Shown here: one piece after another, positions 12,201-22,674 of the stretch
Layout: each line of letters begins with the position of its first letter
Numbering within the stretch: the first letter of the stretch is position 1
The notes under the pieces: model-generated
The model's database searches: none
The model's input: the letters and a program-made list of their open reading frames with translations, nothing else
What the model was told of the DNA's origin: nothing
Translations under genes and position numbers: made by a program
NCBI GenBank assembly: GCA_006937955.1
Contig: SSNP01000081.1
Coordinates: 827,666-891,665, forward strand
Length of the DNA stretch: 64,000 nucleotides
Direction of reading: 5' to 3'
From: Pachypanchax playfairii
Lineage: Eukaryota > Chordata > Actinopteri > Cyprinodontiformes > Aplocheilidae

Positions 12201-15200
12201 AAATGAATGTGGTAATTTCACTCATATGTTGATGATACCTAACTTTATTTACAATTACATCCCGATGAAAAGAACATTTATTCAGATTAGATGACTCGCT
12301 TGTATTCAGATAAAACCAAAGTCCTTGTTTTTTATCTTAAAAAATTAGATACTTATTTGAAAATCATATTATCAATTTTGACGGCATTACTACTGTGTTC
12401 AGTAACAGTTTTTATATCAGAATTTAAATTTTGAGTCCAATTTCAAATGTGTGTCTAAATCAGCTTTTTTCCCTGTTTGAGAATTTGTCCAAAAATTAAG
12501 AGCTTTCTAACACAAAGTGATGCCGAAAAACTGGTTTATGCATTTGTGACACATACGTTTCTACAGCAGTTTTATCTTTGCTGGGTGTATTAATTAAATA
12601 ATTAATTAATTGTTTTATTTTATTTCCAGACTCACTTCTATAATGGAGGATTTCCTCAATGGAACGGACCCCAGACTGACTGGATTTATTGCTTTAGGGG
12701 AACCCGTTTCTTTTTCTTCCATCCAACCGACAGCTACATGATGGACCTTGTTTTTTGGCTCTGTAGCTTGTCCTCAAACATTGAACACTTTGAACTTTTC
12801 TTTTTCTTTAAAATTTAATAAAATATATTGCATTTAATTGTCGTGTTATTTACAGAGAGTTGTACGTAGTGTTTTCATGTAAGGACAATCCACATGTTGC
12901 CTGTGTTAACAATAAGTTTCATAGTGTTCTTTTCATGCCACAGAGGATGGATTTAAACTCCTTTATAAAAAATTGAGGAAGGTTTCATATTCAGATTAGA
13001 TCATCTATTTAACAACTTGTCAAACTTTGTCCTAATTAGGGCAAATTTTTTATGTCAAATGTGAGTGACTTGTGTCTAACTGCTAGCTAGTGGCAGTTAT
13101 TAAGTTATTGCAATCATAAGGTTTTTCCTGATGTTTTACAATATGACAATGTCCTGATGGACTTTCTATTCAATTCAGTTTAAGTTCAGTTTCATTAATA
13201 TCGTGCAAGTTCATAAGTGAAGTCATTTCAAGGCCCTATACAGAAACAAGTCCAAATCACATCAACAGTTCAGATTCAGAGTTAGTTCGAACATTTCAAC
13301 CGATTTTAAACATTAATCATATTTAGTAAATTATAAAATGCCAATTATTAAAGCAGTACAAAATAACTTTTACAACTTCAAGCTGCTGTTTTTAAATTTG
13401 TCTAAGTGAATACTCTTAAAAAAAACATGTTCATCTTTATATTAGACATCACTCTGTGCACCTTCGATGGCTTTACACTGCCGGAAGTAGTGTTCTGATC
13501 ATTTCTGCTGCCCTGATGAAAAATGCCACCATAGTGCCCTGTTAATTATTTAAGCATATTTTTATGATCCTTCCCTGATATTTTCTATATTAAAGCTCTC
13601 TGGGTCCTTCTTGGCAATTGTTGGGTCCCTCTATTCTGGGTGTGTCCAAACATTTGCCTGTCGCTCTGACAATGCAAATAATGTAAAAATAACATATTTA
13701 GTGTTCCTGTCCAGGGAGAATTTATTTGATGAATTTATTTGGTGAAAGACAGCTGAACCAGAAACAGAGACAGTTGGACAAGAGACTAAGGAAATATCTG
13801 AGCACTGATACCAAAGACCTTATCAACAAAAAAGAATAAGAAATTTTCACANCTGAACAGAAGGTTCTATACAGGCATATCGTACCGGGTTCACCTCATA
13901 GTGTCGAGGGCATGGAAATCGGATGCGGAGAACCCAACCCGGGTTGACTGGTCCAACAACAGACACCAGCCAGGAAACAAACGGCCCAGGAAGACAATTA
14001 TGATACAGGCTGCTAAACACTCCATCCAATGCCATAGTTGAATGCACCCGACAGTACCGCCGACAGAACGGGAGGCAAACCTCGCTGACCATCCTCAAAA
14101 AATCCCACAAAATTTCTGGCAGATACTTAAAGATTCAGGAGTGATTGACGATCAGCAATTTTCAGATGATTTGGATTTTTTTATAAACATCAGAGATGTA
14201 GTTAAGACACCACATTATGAATAATTGTATTGTATTAATATTAAAAGCAATTATTACCAAAGCGTCTTGAGCAGTACTATAAACATGGACTAATGTAATA
14301 AATATAAACATGCACAAGGTTTTTATATAAAATTAATATTTAGGTTTCTAAAACTTAGTGTACAGAATGGCAAACACACACATTTAGACATACATAGTAA
14401 TATACATTTGAATATATTATGCGTGTGTGTGTCCTGTTTATAAGTTTCTGACCTTTCAGATGGTTTGAGCACAGTGAACGATGACACCTTCCTTATCCAG
14501 TTTTTGGTTATATCTGACACCTGGTCTGAAATATTGTCCTAGAAACATAAAAGTGTGTCTTATTTTAAAATAAAAGTTTCTTCTGATTCACAAAACTTAT
14601 TAAATTATGGGCTGATGAATTGGCATTTTACATTTTCATTTTAAATTCTCTTAATTTTCTTTTTGTTTCCAATTAAATCTGATAAAATTAAGTTATTTTT
14701 CTCTCTAACACAGAAATTCATGACAAAAATCTAAACTAGTGAAATATTCATGTTATTGAAAAGTTTATCTATAGACATGCTCCAAATATATTCCCTTGAC
14801 CCAAAGCAGGACCACCAACCTCATCAGTCCACACCAGATAGATGATCTCACAGTCTGGATCCCACCAAGGAGAATCAAACTCCACATGGATCTTATCACA
14901 TGTTCCAAATCCTAGTTTGTGAATGGAATGCAGCTTTTGAGATGGAAGGGGAGGAGAGAACAAGGTGGAGTGATGCTTCTTCAGGTATCCTAGTGAAAAA
15001 ACAAACAAACAAACAAAAAGTTTTAAGGAGCTCAGAGTTGAGCACAAAAGCTTTTTAGTCTTTTACAAACAAGCTGCTCAGCTGGATAAAGAAGTGGGTG
15101 AAAGGATGTAAAACCATCACAGAACAATTTAGTGCATTTCTATAACTTATGCCTTAATGTAATGATGGCTCATTTAACAAGTGTTAAAATTATATATATT

Positions 15201-18200
15201 TGTGGGAAGAACAACATAAAAACAAACCATAAATAAATAAATCCTCCTCCATGAATTACAATGAAATATAAACTTACCCAGAGACACAGTAACAATAACA
15301 TGATCAGCAGTGATCTTCTCCCCATCTTCACACTCCACCATCACTGGAGTTTCTTCTCTCTCTTTGTTGTTCCAGTGAACACAGCGGACGGGTCGATTGT
15401 AGGTCACTGAGTCAGCTGGGAGCTCTGACATCAAGTTGTTGATTAGACCTTCAAAACCACTGAAACAAAAGAAAACAAAAGTTTTAAGTCACCAAATTCA
15501 GTTCCACAAACAAAACTAACAGAAGAAATTCATCTGTTCTGCTGGGAGCAAATGCAAATAGAAATGTGTATCTGAAGTGATGGAGTGCAAACCTTGGGAA
15601 TACACAGTCCACTCCTTTTATACTCTCATACATAGAAAACCCAACCAAGTCCAACGCATACATTGAGTGTGTTGCACTTGAACAGCACTCCTCCTTTAGC
15701 ATGGTATTAATGACACCCAGCATCAGCCGCCTGGTGTTCTTATCTTTACCTTGCCACCTCTTTGCTGCTCGTCTTCGTACCTACACAACAGCAAAACACA
15801 CTGAGATGACATACAAAGCATCTTTTTTTCCTGTTTACACAATAAATAATTTGCTTGATTTGTCACTTTTTTGCCAATTGTTATGATTCGTAACCATGGC
15901 AATGAGAGACTTGTTTTCAGAAAAGAGCAGCTAATGGACATTTCTAAGGCTCAAATAATCCTCAAATTGAAACCCCGCATCCCTGAAGAAGAAGACGTGG
16001 ATGCAGGGCAGGAGCAAAGCAAAGACAGAGAAAGAGGAAGTTTAAACCTTTACTTCCATCAGTCATATTGACAAATGTGAGACTTTTGCTAACAAAATGG
16101 ATGAACTTGAAACTCTGTTGAAGACCCAGCCAGAGTGTCGGGAATGAAGCATTGTATGTTTTACTGAAACATGGCTAAAGAAGCATATACCGGACTCCAG
16201 TGTGTCTCTGTCTGGCTTTCAAACAATACGGGCTGACAGAGATTAGAAAAAAGAGCGGCAAAAGAAAAGGAGAGGGGATTGCTGTCCTTTTTAACAAAAA
16301 ATGGTGTCATCCTGGACATGCTGTTGTGAAATATCGTCTTTGCAGTCCAGGTATTTAACTTTTGGTTGTTGGTTTTCGAAGAAGCAGCTGGAGAGACTGA
16401 ACAGCAACAAGGCAGCAGGTCCAGATGGCATTAGCCCCACAGTCCTAAAGGCTTGTGTAGATCAGCTATGTGGGATTCTGCAGCGTATCTTCAAACTCAG
16501 CCTCACCCAGGAAAAGGTACTAGTTCTATGGAAAACATCCTGCCTTGTTCCAGTACCAAAGCGCTATCCATTGGCCCTTAATGACTACAGGCCTGTTGTC
16601 CTGACATCCCATATCATGAAAGTGTTGGAGAGACTCATGTTGGTCCACCTAAAAACGCAAACAAGCACATTTCAAGACCCACTGCAGTTTGCTTATCGCC
16701 GTGGGGTTGTAATGGAAGACACCATCATACACCTGCTTTAACAAACCCACTGTCATCTGGACAAAGTAGGCAGCACTGTGAGGATCATGTTCTTCAGTGC
16801 CTTTAACACAATGCAGCCTGCGCTATTGTGTCAAAAACTCCAGAAGGCACAGGTGGAGGCCTCCACAATTACCTGGATAAAGGACTACCTCACAGACAGA
16901 CCACAGTTTGTGAGACTGAAGGATTGTGTGTGTAAGCAGGTGATCAGCAGTATAGGAGCACCACAGGGTACTGTACTGTCATCATTCCTTTTCACTCTGT
17001 ACATCTCAGACTTTTACAGGTCAGGGTCCTGCCATCTACAAAAATACTCTGATGACTCTGCAGTTGTTGGTGGACCACTTTGTGTCCTGGTGTGGGAACA
17101 ATCCTCTCATCTTGAATGTGACCAAGACAAAGGTGATGATTGTGCATTTTAGGAAGAGCAGCAATATGCCAAAACTCATTTCCATCATGGCAGAAGAAGT
17201 GGAGGTGGTGGAGGAGTATAAATACCTGTGTGTTCACCTGGACAACAGACTGAACTGGAGACACAACTGTGATGCTGTTTTTAGGAAGAGACACGGCAGA
17301 CTGGACTTCTTCAGGAAGCTTAGATCCTTCAAGATCTGCAGCAAGATGTTGAAGATCTTTTATAAGTCTGTTGTGGAGAGTGTGATCACATCTGCAGACA
17401 CCTGTTGGGGGAGCAGCATCAGAGGAAGTGACATGAAGAGGCTGAACAGATTGATAAGGAGAGCTGGTTCTGTTCTTGGGACTGATCTGGAGTCTTTTGA
17501 GTTGATTGTCCAAAGGAGGATGAAGAACATGATGAAAATCCTCATCATCCTCTTCACAACACAGTAACTCAACAACAGAGTGTCTTCAGTCAGAAGCTTC
17601 TTCAGATCCGCTGCAGCACAGACCGCTACAGGAGATCCTTCTTGCCCACAGCTAGAACCTTCTACAATGGCTCCCTGAAGAAGAACTGAGCTGCAACAAC
17701 ATTTTTTTCCCTTCGGAGATTAATACAGAATTTTTTATTTGATTTTGATTTGAATGAGAAAACAAACACACACACACACAGTCTTGGTTGTAGGAAAAAA
17801 AAAAGCACCTCTGATCTTATGAAATCTCCAACACTGGGCCAAGATCTTTGTTTGTGATTCTTAGACAGTGGAGTGTTGTCTATGAGTTCATGAAACAACT
17901 CCAGAGCAGGTTCCACACGTTCAGCACTAACCCTCTGACCTGATAAACATAATAGTCATCAGGTTGACAGTTTTCTGCACAGTAAATAACAGAATCTTGG
18001 AAATAAAGTGAAATCGTTTTTTCTCACCTGAACTGATAAACCAGGTGGGAACCAGGGGAGGATATTCAGCAACATCCACAGCCTGGTTTTCAGGGGTGAG
18101 GGCTTTGGGATCCAGGAGGTTAAAATCTTGAGCCAGACAAAACACTGGATTCTCCTCAGATGGACCGTGGATAAAAGCTGCACCGATTTCTATCATGGTA

Positions 18201-18694
18201 TTACCTACAAATAAAAAGAAAAAATATATACTGTACGTATATTTTTTTTGTACATTATCCCTTGTGCTTTAAATTTCTTCGGATGCCTTTGAACGTCTTG
18301 CACATGCAAACATTGAAACTAAACCGCTGGATATTTTCAACAGAACAAATGATAAAAAAATAACAAAAAAAACAAACTAAAAGTTTTGATCCTGATTTCA
18401 GTTTTTATGCTTTTCAGATGTTTCATTTAATCCATCTTCAAATCACAAAGCATTACTTCAGTTTTAGGAGTTATATTTTGAAACTGGCTGGAAGTGAAAC
18501 TACAGATTATCATTAGAATAAAGTGTGCTTGACTGCTCACCCAGTCTTCCGGTTTTAATTCGTCCTCCACTCCTTTCAGTCGCTTCCAGTATCCTCACAT
18601 TCTGAAATCCAGCTTTCCGAAGCTTTTGTGCTGCCGCAATCCCAGAAATCCCGCAGCCTATAATCACAATTTTTGCGTCTTTACCTTGAGCCAT
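9289..18694 (-). CDS. paox: N1-acetylpolyamine oxidase-like, copy B, without PTS1
   Basis: This second intact paralogue reads right to left. Exons: 18541-18694, 18028-18204, 17809-17939, 15593-15780, 15278-15459, 14820-14989, 14453-14538, 9968-10080, 9534-9688, 9289-9438. They total 1506 nt (501 aa), and every phase matches copy A. The FAD motif GCGISG is at residues 13-18 after MAQGKDAKIVII. GAAFIHGPSEENPVF is in exon 2, the candidate lysine block reads GFGTCDKIHVEF, and exon 10 reads LFAGEATHPCYYSTVHG. It ends LLPSAENS, with no SKL-type tripeptide, and no N-terminal signal is visible, so a cytosolic enzyme is the simplest prediction. Intron 3 is enlarged by a LINE and intron 7 by a 4.3-kb insertion; both leave splice sites intact. 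Substrate preference cannot be read from the sequence. Confidence 0.9.
10430..10622 (+). mobile_element. Tc1/mariner transposon remnant (transposase C-terminus)
   Basis: The reading ending at 10590 gives QHLVESMPRRIKAILKAKGG followed by QTLY and a stop, the C-terminus of a widespread fish Tc1-type transposase. Its usual terminal sequence, TGGTGTTCCTAATAATCC, follows. The upstream part keeps a short stretch of the same gene (near 10437-10472) and then jumps to the C-terminus, so most of the catalytic domain is deleted. A short segment starting CAGGGGTGTCAAGCTC at the join resembles the end of the hAT-type MITE seen at 36.5 kb. Confidence 0.85.
10751..10895. repeat. Dispersed repeat, copy 1 (second copy near 56.5 kb)
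   Basis: About 145 bases align in the same orientation with 56466-56614. Shared stretches include CCCACAATTCTGTCTGCCAA and a GACATAATAA block. It ends in an A-rich tract at 10892-10908, which would fit a retroposed element. No family is recognised. Confidence 0.6.
11221..12822 (+). pseudogene. Unrecognised spliced acidic gene or transposon ORF, interrupted
   Basis: A small exon at 11221-11260 (MESGDGPFVDAF) ends at a clean GTAAGT donor. It joins in frame to a second exon starting at 11670, which encodes an arginine-rich start, IVTDTIQESI, and then a long Asp/Glu/Ser-rich region. An in-frame TAG lies at 11978-11980. The same frame then stays open for about 70 codons and carries two basic-aromatic motifs of the form RRYF-D/T-W. 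A further open stretch after an acceptor near 12630 contains FPQWNGPQTDWIY and runs into an AATAAA signal at 12817-12822. The parts look like one plus-strand transcription unit antisense to paox B. I do not recognise the family. A lineage-specific gene or a transposon-encoded accessory protein are both possible. Confidence 0.4.
13729..14223 (+). other. Short open stretches downstream of the acidic unit
   Basis: Two short readings are present: a basic one from 13729 beginning MNLFGERQLNQK, and one ending at 14223 containing NFWQILKDSGVID. A single unknown base lies at 13852. They may be fragments of the same mobile element, but no family is recognised and no splice model links them. Confidence 0.25.
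15781..17808. other. paox B intron 3 with LINE insertion
   Basis: The intron is 2028 bases, against about 124 bases in copy D (25805-25928). Its outer parts match copy D, and the CA-rich stretch near the exon-3 donor is shared. The difference is the LINE described separately. Confidence 0.85.
15850..17750 (+). mobile_element. L2-like non-LTR retrotransposon fragment, inactive
   Basis: A reverse-transcriptase reading in plus orientation is broken across frames at 16301-16741, 16778-17152 and 17052-17567. Motifs in order are NKAAGPDGISPTVLK, NDYRPVVLTSHIMK, DPLQFAYRRG, FNTMQPALL, GAPQGTVLS, a catalytic-core remnant reading YSDDSAVV, and a C-terminal LNVTKTKVM and EYKYLCVHLDNRLNW. Just upstream, near 16230-16350, is a piece of the endonuclease region (GEGIAVLFNKKW), after which about half of the protein is missing. 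Stops and frame changes make it non-functional. The element inserted into paox B intron 3 and is absent from the sister intron. Assignment to the L2 rather than another CR1-group clade is from memory of motif style. Confidence 0.85.
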
Positions 18695-21600
18695 GTTTCT
18701 GCTTTGTGTTTGTTCAACTTATTCCTCGTTGCGTCCTGTGAACCTTGTTCACCAAGTCAGTTTAAAGGTCAGGATTTTATTAGATGTACAGTTTAGATAA
18801 AGCTTCCTCTTCTGTGGAGTAACAATAAAACCCACTTCCCTCTCTGTTCCAGATGTTTACTGCTAGCTTCACAAATTTTCATGTAATATTTGTCACTCAA
18901 AGTAGACAAAAAATTTATATATAAAGACACTTTTTTGTAGTAAGGTTTCATTTATCACACTAAATACAGGCAATTTGGGAAAATTTATTTTTTGAGTTTG
19001 TAGAACTGAACCCCGATGTGCACAGCAAATATACCCCAAACATTTTATAAGTCAACTTAAACCTTCCTTTGCATATTCTTTTTTTATTATTTTGTCTACA
19101 GATGGACTGTCTCTTTACATGTTGGAGGACCTAAACTTTCTCATCGCTTCATGTATTTGATTCATCAGTACATTAACAAATAAAAGCAAGACTATGCTGA
19201 TCAATCCCACTTTGAAATGAAAAGTTATTTTTATTTACCTTTTTGTAAATTTACATTTCAATTTGTGTTAATATTCATTTGTAATCCAGTTCGAGGTAAA
19301 GCTCATATATGTCCATGATGTTCGTAGCTCCTGAATTAATCACAGATTCTTTCAAGTTTCGGTGTAAAGCTCTAGTTTTTATGTACACAAACTTGAGAAA
19401 GTGAAAAACTCTTAATTATTACTCTTTTCTTTCAGTTTGACTTCTGGCTCTTTGGTCCTTACTGCATCACACAGAACTATGTGTTTTAGGAAGTTTAGGA
19501 GGAAACTTGTAGAATTGCAAGAAACAGCTTGAAGTTAATGTGTTAAAAGGAAGAAAAGAAAAACTTTCTAGTTCTTTAATGAGACTAAAGTACAGCTTTA
19601 TGGTGAGCAGGTATTTAATCTTTAACTATTTTCAGCAGATGGGAGGAGGTTGGTGGAAGAGTAGTGAGAGATGAGTCTGTCGGCTTCTCTCCATCCAGTC
19701 AGAAGAGCTCCATGGACGGTGGAGTAATAGCAGGGATGAGTCGCTTCTCCAGCAAATAACACCTGCAAGGTCTAATTCATATCCACACAGATTATATTTT
19801 TCATTTTGCATGCATAATCTAAATATGTGTTTTAATGTAAATAAACTAAAAAAAAGATCTATGCACCTGTGAGTGTTTTCCCCTTTTAGTCAGCGGCTCC
19901 ATCATATTCTTGAGGTCCTGTGCTGAACATCCTGTTGCTGGGTGACTGTAAGATCCTAAAGTCCAGGGATCATGAAACCAGCGAGTGCACACAGTTCTCT
20001 TTGGTGTGATGGTGCAGTCACCTAAAAGGAAGCAGTTATATTAAAACAAACATCCCGGGTTTACACATGCTACAAAACTGAGAATTTACACTTCACATAT
20101 GAATGTTGTGAAAAACAAAAGAAACAGTGTTTATTTCTGTAGTAGAAACCGCTGCCTCTGTATGTCAATAAAACTTTAGACTGATGGGGAAATTTGATTA
20201 AAAGTCTATTTCTGTATTATGTAGAATCTGTGTTGCAAAGCTAGTGTAAATATTTCATACTTCTGAAGCTCTCAGTCTGTTGGATTTGATGTGAAACACA
20301 CCTGTGAAGGTGTGAATGAGCTCCATGATAGAACGCCTGATTTCCTCTTCAGGAAGTGTCTCCATGTATTCAGCTTCGTGCCCAGAAATCCACCCGCAAA
20401 GAACATGGTTGCCACTGAGAGGTTTATAATCACAGAACAGGTGACAACTTTACTTTCTCAATTATTTAATTTATATGGGAACTTTTTTTTTAGATAGAAC
20501 TACTATAAGTGTCTGACCTTTCAGATGGTTTGAGCACAGTGAACGATGACACCTTCCTTATCCAGTTTTTGGTTAGATCTGACACCTGGTCTGAAATATT
20601 GTCCTAGAAACATAAAAGTGTGTCTTATTTTAAAATAAAAGTTTCTTCTGATTCACAAAACTTATTAAATTATGTGCGGATATGTTGGCAAGAAAACATT
20701 TTAAATTCTCTTTTTTTTTGTTTGTTTCCAATTAAATCTGATAAAATTAAGTTATTTTTCTCTCTAACACAGAAATTCATGACAAAAATCTAAACTAGTG
20801 AAATATTCATGTTATTGAAAAGTTTATCTATAGACATGCTCCAAATATATTCCCTTGACCCAAAGCAGGACCACCAACCTCATCAGTCCACACCAGATAG
20901 ATGATCTCACAGTCTGGATCCCACCAAGGAGAATCAAACTCCACATGGATCTTATCACATGTTCCAAATCCTAGTTTGTGAATGGAATGCAGCTTTTGAG
21001 ATGGAAGGGGAGGAAAGAACAAGGTGGAGTGATGCTTCTTCAGGTATCCTAGTGAAAAAACAAACAAACAAACAAACAAACAAAAAGTTTTAAGGAGCTC
21101 AGAGTTGAGCACAAAAGCTTTTTAGCCCTTTACAAAATAGCTGTTCAGCTGGATAAAGAAGTGGGTGAAAGGATCATGTAAAACCATCACAGAACAATTT
21201 AGTGCATTTCTATAACTTATGCCTTAATGTAATGATGGCTCATTTAACAAGTGTTAAAATTATATATATTTGTGGGAAGAACAACATAAAAACAAACCAT
21301 AAATAAATAAATCCTCCTCCATGAATTACAATGAAATATAAACTTACCCAGAGACACAGTAACAATAACATGATCAGCAGTGATCTTCTCCCCATCTTCA
21401 CACTCCACCATCACTGGAGTTTCTTCTCTCTCTTTGTTGTTCCAGTGAACACAGCGGACGGGTCGATTGTAGGTCACTGAGTCAGCTGGGAGCTCTGACA
21501 TCAAGTTGTTGATTAGACCTTCAAAACCACTGAAACAAAAGCTGCAAGTCACCAAACTCAGTTCCACAAACAAAACTCACAGAGAAGAAATTCAAATGCA

Positions 21601-21850
21601 AATAGAAATGTGTATCTGAAGTGATGGAGTGCAAACCTTGGGAATACACAGTCCACTCCTTTTATACTCTCATACATAGAAAACCCAACTAAGTCCAACG
21701 CATACATTGAGTGTGTTGCACTTGAACAGCACTCCTCCTTTAGCATGGTATTAATGACACCAAGCAGCAGCTGCCTGGTGTTCTTATCTTTACCTTTCCA
21801 CCTTTTTGCTGCTCGTCTTTGTACCTACACAACAGCAAAACACAATAAAA
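17881..21850. repeat. 3,970-bp duplicated block, left copy (probable contig overlap)
   Basis: This block appears base-for-base identical to 21861-25830 (constant offset 3980) in every line I compared, including introns and homopolymers. It starts inside paox B exon 3, covers exons 3-1, the spacer, and exons 10-4 of the next paox copy, and stops exactly at the N gap. Confidence 0.9.
18695..19621. other. Spacer upstream of paox B
   Basis: The first 250 bases upstream of the paox B start are homologous to the region upstream of copy D (27155-27385), so the duplicated unit includes promoter sequence. The part at 19130-19450 matches the 7250-7565 flank. No gene is seen. Confidence 0.6.
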
Positions 21851-22674
21851 NNNNNNNNNNTATGAGTTCATGAAACAACTCCAGAGCAGGTTCCACACGT
21901 TCAGCACTAACCCTCTGACCTGATAAACATAATAGTCATCAGGTTGACAGTTTTCTGCACAGTAAATAACAGAATCTTGGAAATAAAGTGAAATCGTTTT
22001 TTCTCACCTGAACTGATAAACCAGGTGGGAACCAGGGGAGGATATTCAGCAACATCCACAGCCTGGTTTTCAGGGGTGAGGGCTTTGGGATCCAGGAGGT
22101 TAAAATCTTGAGCCAGACAAAACACTGGATTCTCCTCAGATGGACCGTGGATAAAAGCTGCACCGATTTCTATCATGGTATTACCTACAAATAAAAAGAA
22201 AAAATATATACTGTACGTATATTTTTTTTGTACATTATCCCTTGTGCTTTAAATTTCTTCGGATGCCTTTGAACGTCTTGCACATGCAAACATTGAAACT
22301 AAACCGCTGGATATTTTCAACAGAACAAATGATAAAAAAATAACAAAAAAAACAAACTAAAAGTTTTGATCCTGATTTCAGTTTTTATGCTTTTCAGATG
22401 TTTCATTTAATCCATCTTCAAATCACAAAGCATTACTTCAGTTTTAGGAGTTATATTTTGAAACTGGCTGGAAGTGAAACTACAGATTATCATTAGAATA
22501 AAGTGTGCTTGACTGCTCACCCAGTCTTCCGGTTTTAATTCGTCCTCCACTCCTTTCAGTCGCTTCCAGTATCCTCACATTCTGAAATCCAGCTTTCCGA
22601 AGCTTTTGTGCTGCCGCAATCCCAGAAATCCCGCAGCCTATAATCACAATTTTTGCGTCTTTACCTTGAGCCAT
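19622..22674 (-). pseudogene. Apparent fourth paox copy, probable assembly chimera
   Basis: Exons 10-4 (19622-19771, 19867-20021, 20302-20414, 20518-20603, 20879-21048, 21348-21529, 21637-21824) are identical to those of copy D. Exons 1 and 2 (22521-22674, 22008-22184) and part of exon 3 (21861-21919) are identical to those of copy B. The two halves meet across the 10-N gap, and the rest of exon 3 with its donor is absent. The arrangement is what is expected if two overlapping contigs were placed end to end, so this should not be counted as a gene. Confidence 0.85.
21851..21860. other. Assembly gap (10 N)
   Basis: Ten Ns at the exact end of the left duplicated block and the exact start of the right one. 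Confidence 0.99.

Larger units (their letters stand above)
10160..14440. mobile_element. 4.3-kb composite insertion in paox B intron 7
   Basis: In the sister copy, intron 7 is only about 103 bases (20415-20517). In copy B, sequence matching that short intron breaks off near 10158 and resumes near 14440. The inserted block contains a Tc1/mariner remnant, a repeat also found near 56.5 kb, a poly-A tract, a spliced acidic reading frame with a polyadenylation signal, and further short open stretches near 13.75 and 14.15 kb. I see no single pair of terminal repeats that defines the whole block, so it may be several nested insertions. Confidence 0.7.

Noticed and set aside
13847..14110. Minus-strand frame resembling a membrane protein
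   Set aside because: It starts at an unknown base, lies in a composite insertion and has no family match. The opposite strand is the more likely coding strand of that element.
16992..17513. 173-codon minus-strand frame in the LINE
   Set aside because: It is the shadow of the reverse-transcriptase coding strand.
19622..22674. A fourth paox gene
   Set aside because: Its two halves are identical to parts of copies D and B and meet at a 10-N gap with part of exon 3 missing. A missed contig overlap explains it better than a real gene.
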